Positions 63,051-64,000 of a stretch of DNA of 64,000 nucleotides are shown here, one piece after another (the stretch's first letter is position 1; each line of letters begins with the position of its first letter). The DNA is from Nostoc cf. commune SO-36 (GTDB lineage Bacteria; Cyanobacteriota; Cyanobacteriia; Cyanobacteriales; Nostocaceae), in NCBI RefSeq assembly GCF_023734775.1, contig NZ_AP025732.1, positions 2,672,501-2,736,500 of the forward strand. The letters run 5' to 3'. The position numbers were made by a program, and so were the translations under genes. The notes under the pieces were generated by a model. It was given only the letters and a program-made list of their open reading frames with translations, was not told the origin of the DNA and did not search any database.

Positions 63051-63926
63051 TCAAGTAACAGCGCTGATCGGCAAAACATTGTAAGCGCCAAGAATTTTTA
63101 AAATCTCTGTGTGGATAGTTAATTCTGCTAAAGCAGATTGCATTTGTGCTTCGTTGACATCCGCTTCTAAATCCATAAAAAATAAGTATTCGCCTAGCGA
63201 TCGCTTCGTTGGACGAGATTCAATCCGGCTGAGGTTAATTCCTCGTTGAGCAAATATTTGCAAAGGTTTGAGTAATGCTCCGGGTGTGTTTGCAGGCATA
63301 CTAAAAGCTAGCGATGTATGACTCGTAGGCTCTTTTGATGTTTGGTATCCAGCGTCCGCTTCAACCTGACTTACTACCCAAAAACGAGTACAGTTTTCTG
63401 GATAGTCGTTGATGCCACTAGCAAGGATCGGCAGGTTGTAAAGTTGAGCTGCTCTACTAGAAGCGATCGCTGCTGTTGTTGTCTCTTGCTCCAATCGCTG
63501 TAGTGCTTCGGTTGTAGAATTGCTGGGAATAATCTGTACAGATGAGAGAAACTGGTGTAACCATCCCTGACATTGTGCCAAAGCTTGCGGATGAGAGTAA
63601 ACAGTTTTGATTTTATCTAAGCTAGACGCACAAGAAATTAACGTATGGACAATAGGTAATACTAAGGCTAACTGAATTTGCAAACTGTCCAACTGCCACA
63701 GTGTATCTAATGTCATAGTCACACTCCCTTCAATAGAATTTTCTACTGGCACAACAGCCAAGTGGGCTTGACCATCAGCAACGGCGTGCAGTGACTGAGA
63801 GATGGTGGGATAGGGATATAACCTAGCCTCAACTCCCGTACTTTTAGTTAGCCAGTTGACATAAAAAACAGCTGCTTGTTCTGCATAAGTGCCGGGAGGC
63901 CCTAAATGTGCGATCGATAAGGTCAT
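63051..63926 (-). CDS. pheA: Prephenate dehydratase
   Basis: The 291-residue monofunctional enzyme has the dehydratase domain (HLGPPGTYAEQAA at 7-19; VPVENSIEGSV near 60; the catalytic TRF in ENCTRFWVV near 180) and a C-terminal ACT domain (about 205-285) with the phenylalanine-binding ESRPTKR. It converts prephenate to phenylpyruvate in phenylalanine synthesis and is normally feedback-inhibited by Phe through the ACT domain. No chorismate mutase domain is fused. Confidence 0.96.
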   Translation of the reverse strand: MTLSIAHLGPPGTYAEQAAVFYVNWLTKSTGVEARLYPYPTISQSLHAVADGQAHLAVVPVENSIEGSVTMTLDTLWQLDSLQIQLALVLPIVHTLISCASSLDKIKTVYSHPQALAQCQGWLHQFLSSVQIIPSNSTTEALQRLEQETTTAAIASSRAAQLYNLPILASGINDYPENCTRFWVVSQVEADAGYQTSKEPTSHTSLAFSMPANTPGALLKPLQIFAQRGINLSRIESRPTKRSLGEYLFFMDLEADVNEAQMQSALAELTIHTEILKILGAYNVLPISAVT

Positions 63927-64000
63927 GTGTTTATTAGTTATCTGTTTAATTTATAGACTATATCGTGAGTAAACCCACCCTTTCTTTATTGACCAAGAAT

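Overview
The window is chromosomal DNA of a filamentous, probably heterocyst-forming cyanobacterium of the Nostoc/Anabaena type. The signs are photosystem I genes (psaF, psaJ, psaL), an NDH-1 subunit (ndhB), a ferredoxin-dependent glutamate synthase, a Tic22-like protein, the octamer GCGATCGC (HIP1) scattered through genes and spacers, a tRNA gene without encoded CCA, and many heptamer-type tandem repeats (STRR) and small palindromic repeats between genes. Almost all of it is core genome. I see no CRISPR array, complete transposon, prophage or obvious defence island.

Layout. 1-11 kb: a truncated histidine kinase, ndhB, a small secreted protein, a WD40 protein, a second histidine kinase, a divergent zinc-responsive pair (CobW-type GTPase and a PEP-CTERM protein, each with a Zur-type palindrome), an alpha/beta hydrolase, sufE and an RRM protein. 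11-22 kb: an M48-like membrane protein with a degenerate metal site, prfC, hemB, pdhB, secD-secF. 22-31 kb: two GNAT acetyltransferases, a degenerate histidine kinase, the run Tic22-prmC-sua5, tRNA-Pro(UGG), an ACT-like protein, a hydrolase and tsaD. 31-38 kb: psaF-psaJ, psaL, gmk and remA separated by a MITE-like element, a kinase-fold protein, pyrF and tyrS. 38-47 kb: a class A penicillin-binding protein, small cyanobacterial proteins, lepB, a 1.6-kb AT-rich spacer, a polysaccharide deacetylase and a methyltransferase. 47-56 kb: glsF, a phosphodiester glycosidase, a cupin and an IscA/SufA-type carrier. 56-64 kb: the str operon rpsL-rpsG-fusA-tuf-rpsJ, a Lon-N-domain protein and pheA.

Two features dominate the hunt. 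(1) fusA and tuf each contain a sharply bounded block of about 260-270 bp with high GC and alphaproteobacterial codon use and protein signatures, inside otherwise cyanobacterial genes. (2) At least twelve single-base indels break ten genes, including glsF, secD and a penicillin-binding protein, often at short homopolymers. Together these point to consensus or assembly error from a mixed (non-axenic or metagenomic) sample, although gene conversion cannot be excluded from sequence alone. Of more biological interest are the paired Zur boxes, the 155-bp MITE with 17-bp perfect ends, matching hairpins after rpsL and rpsG, a genomic repeat read as the N-terminus of a secreted enzyme, and the degenerate M48 and histidine-kinase domains.
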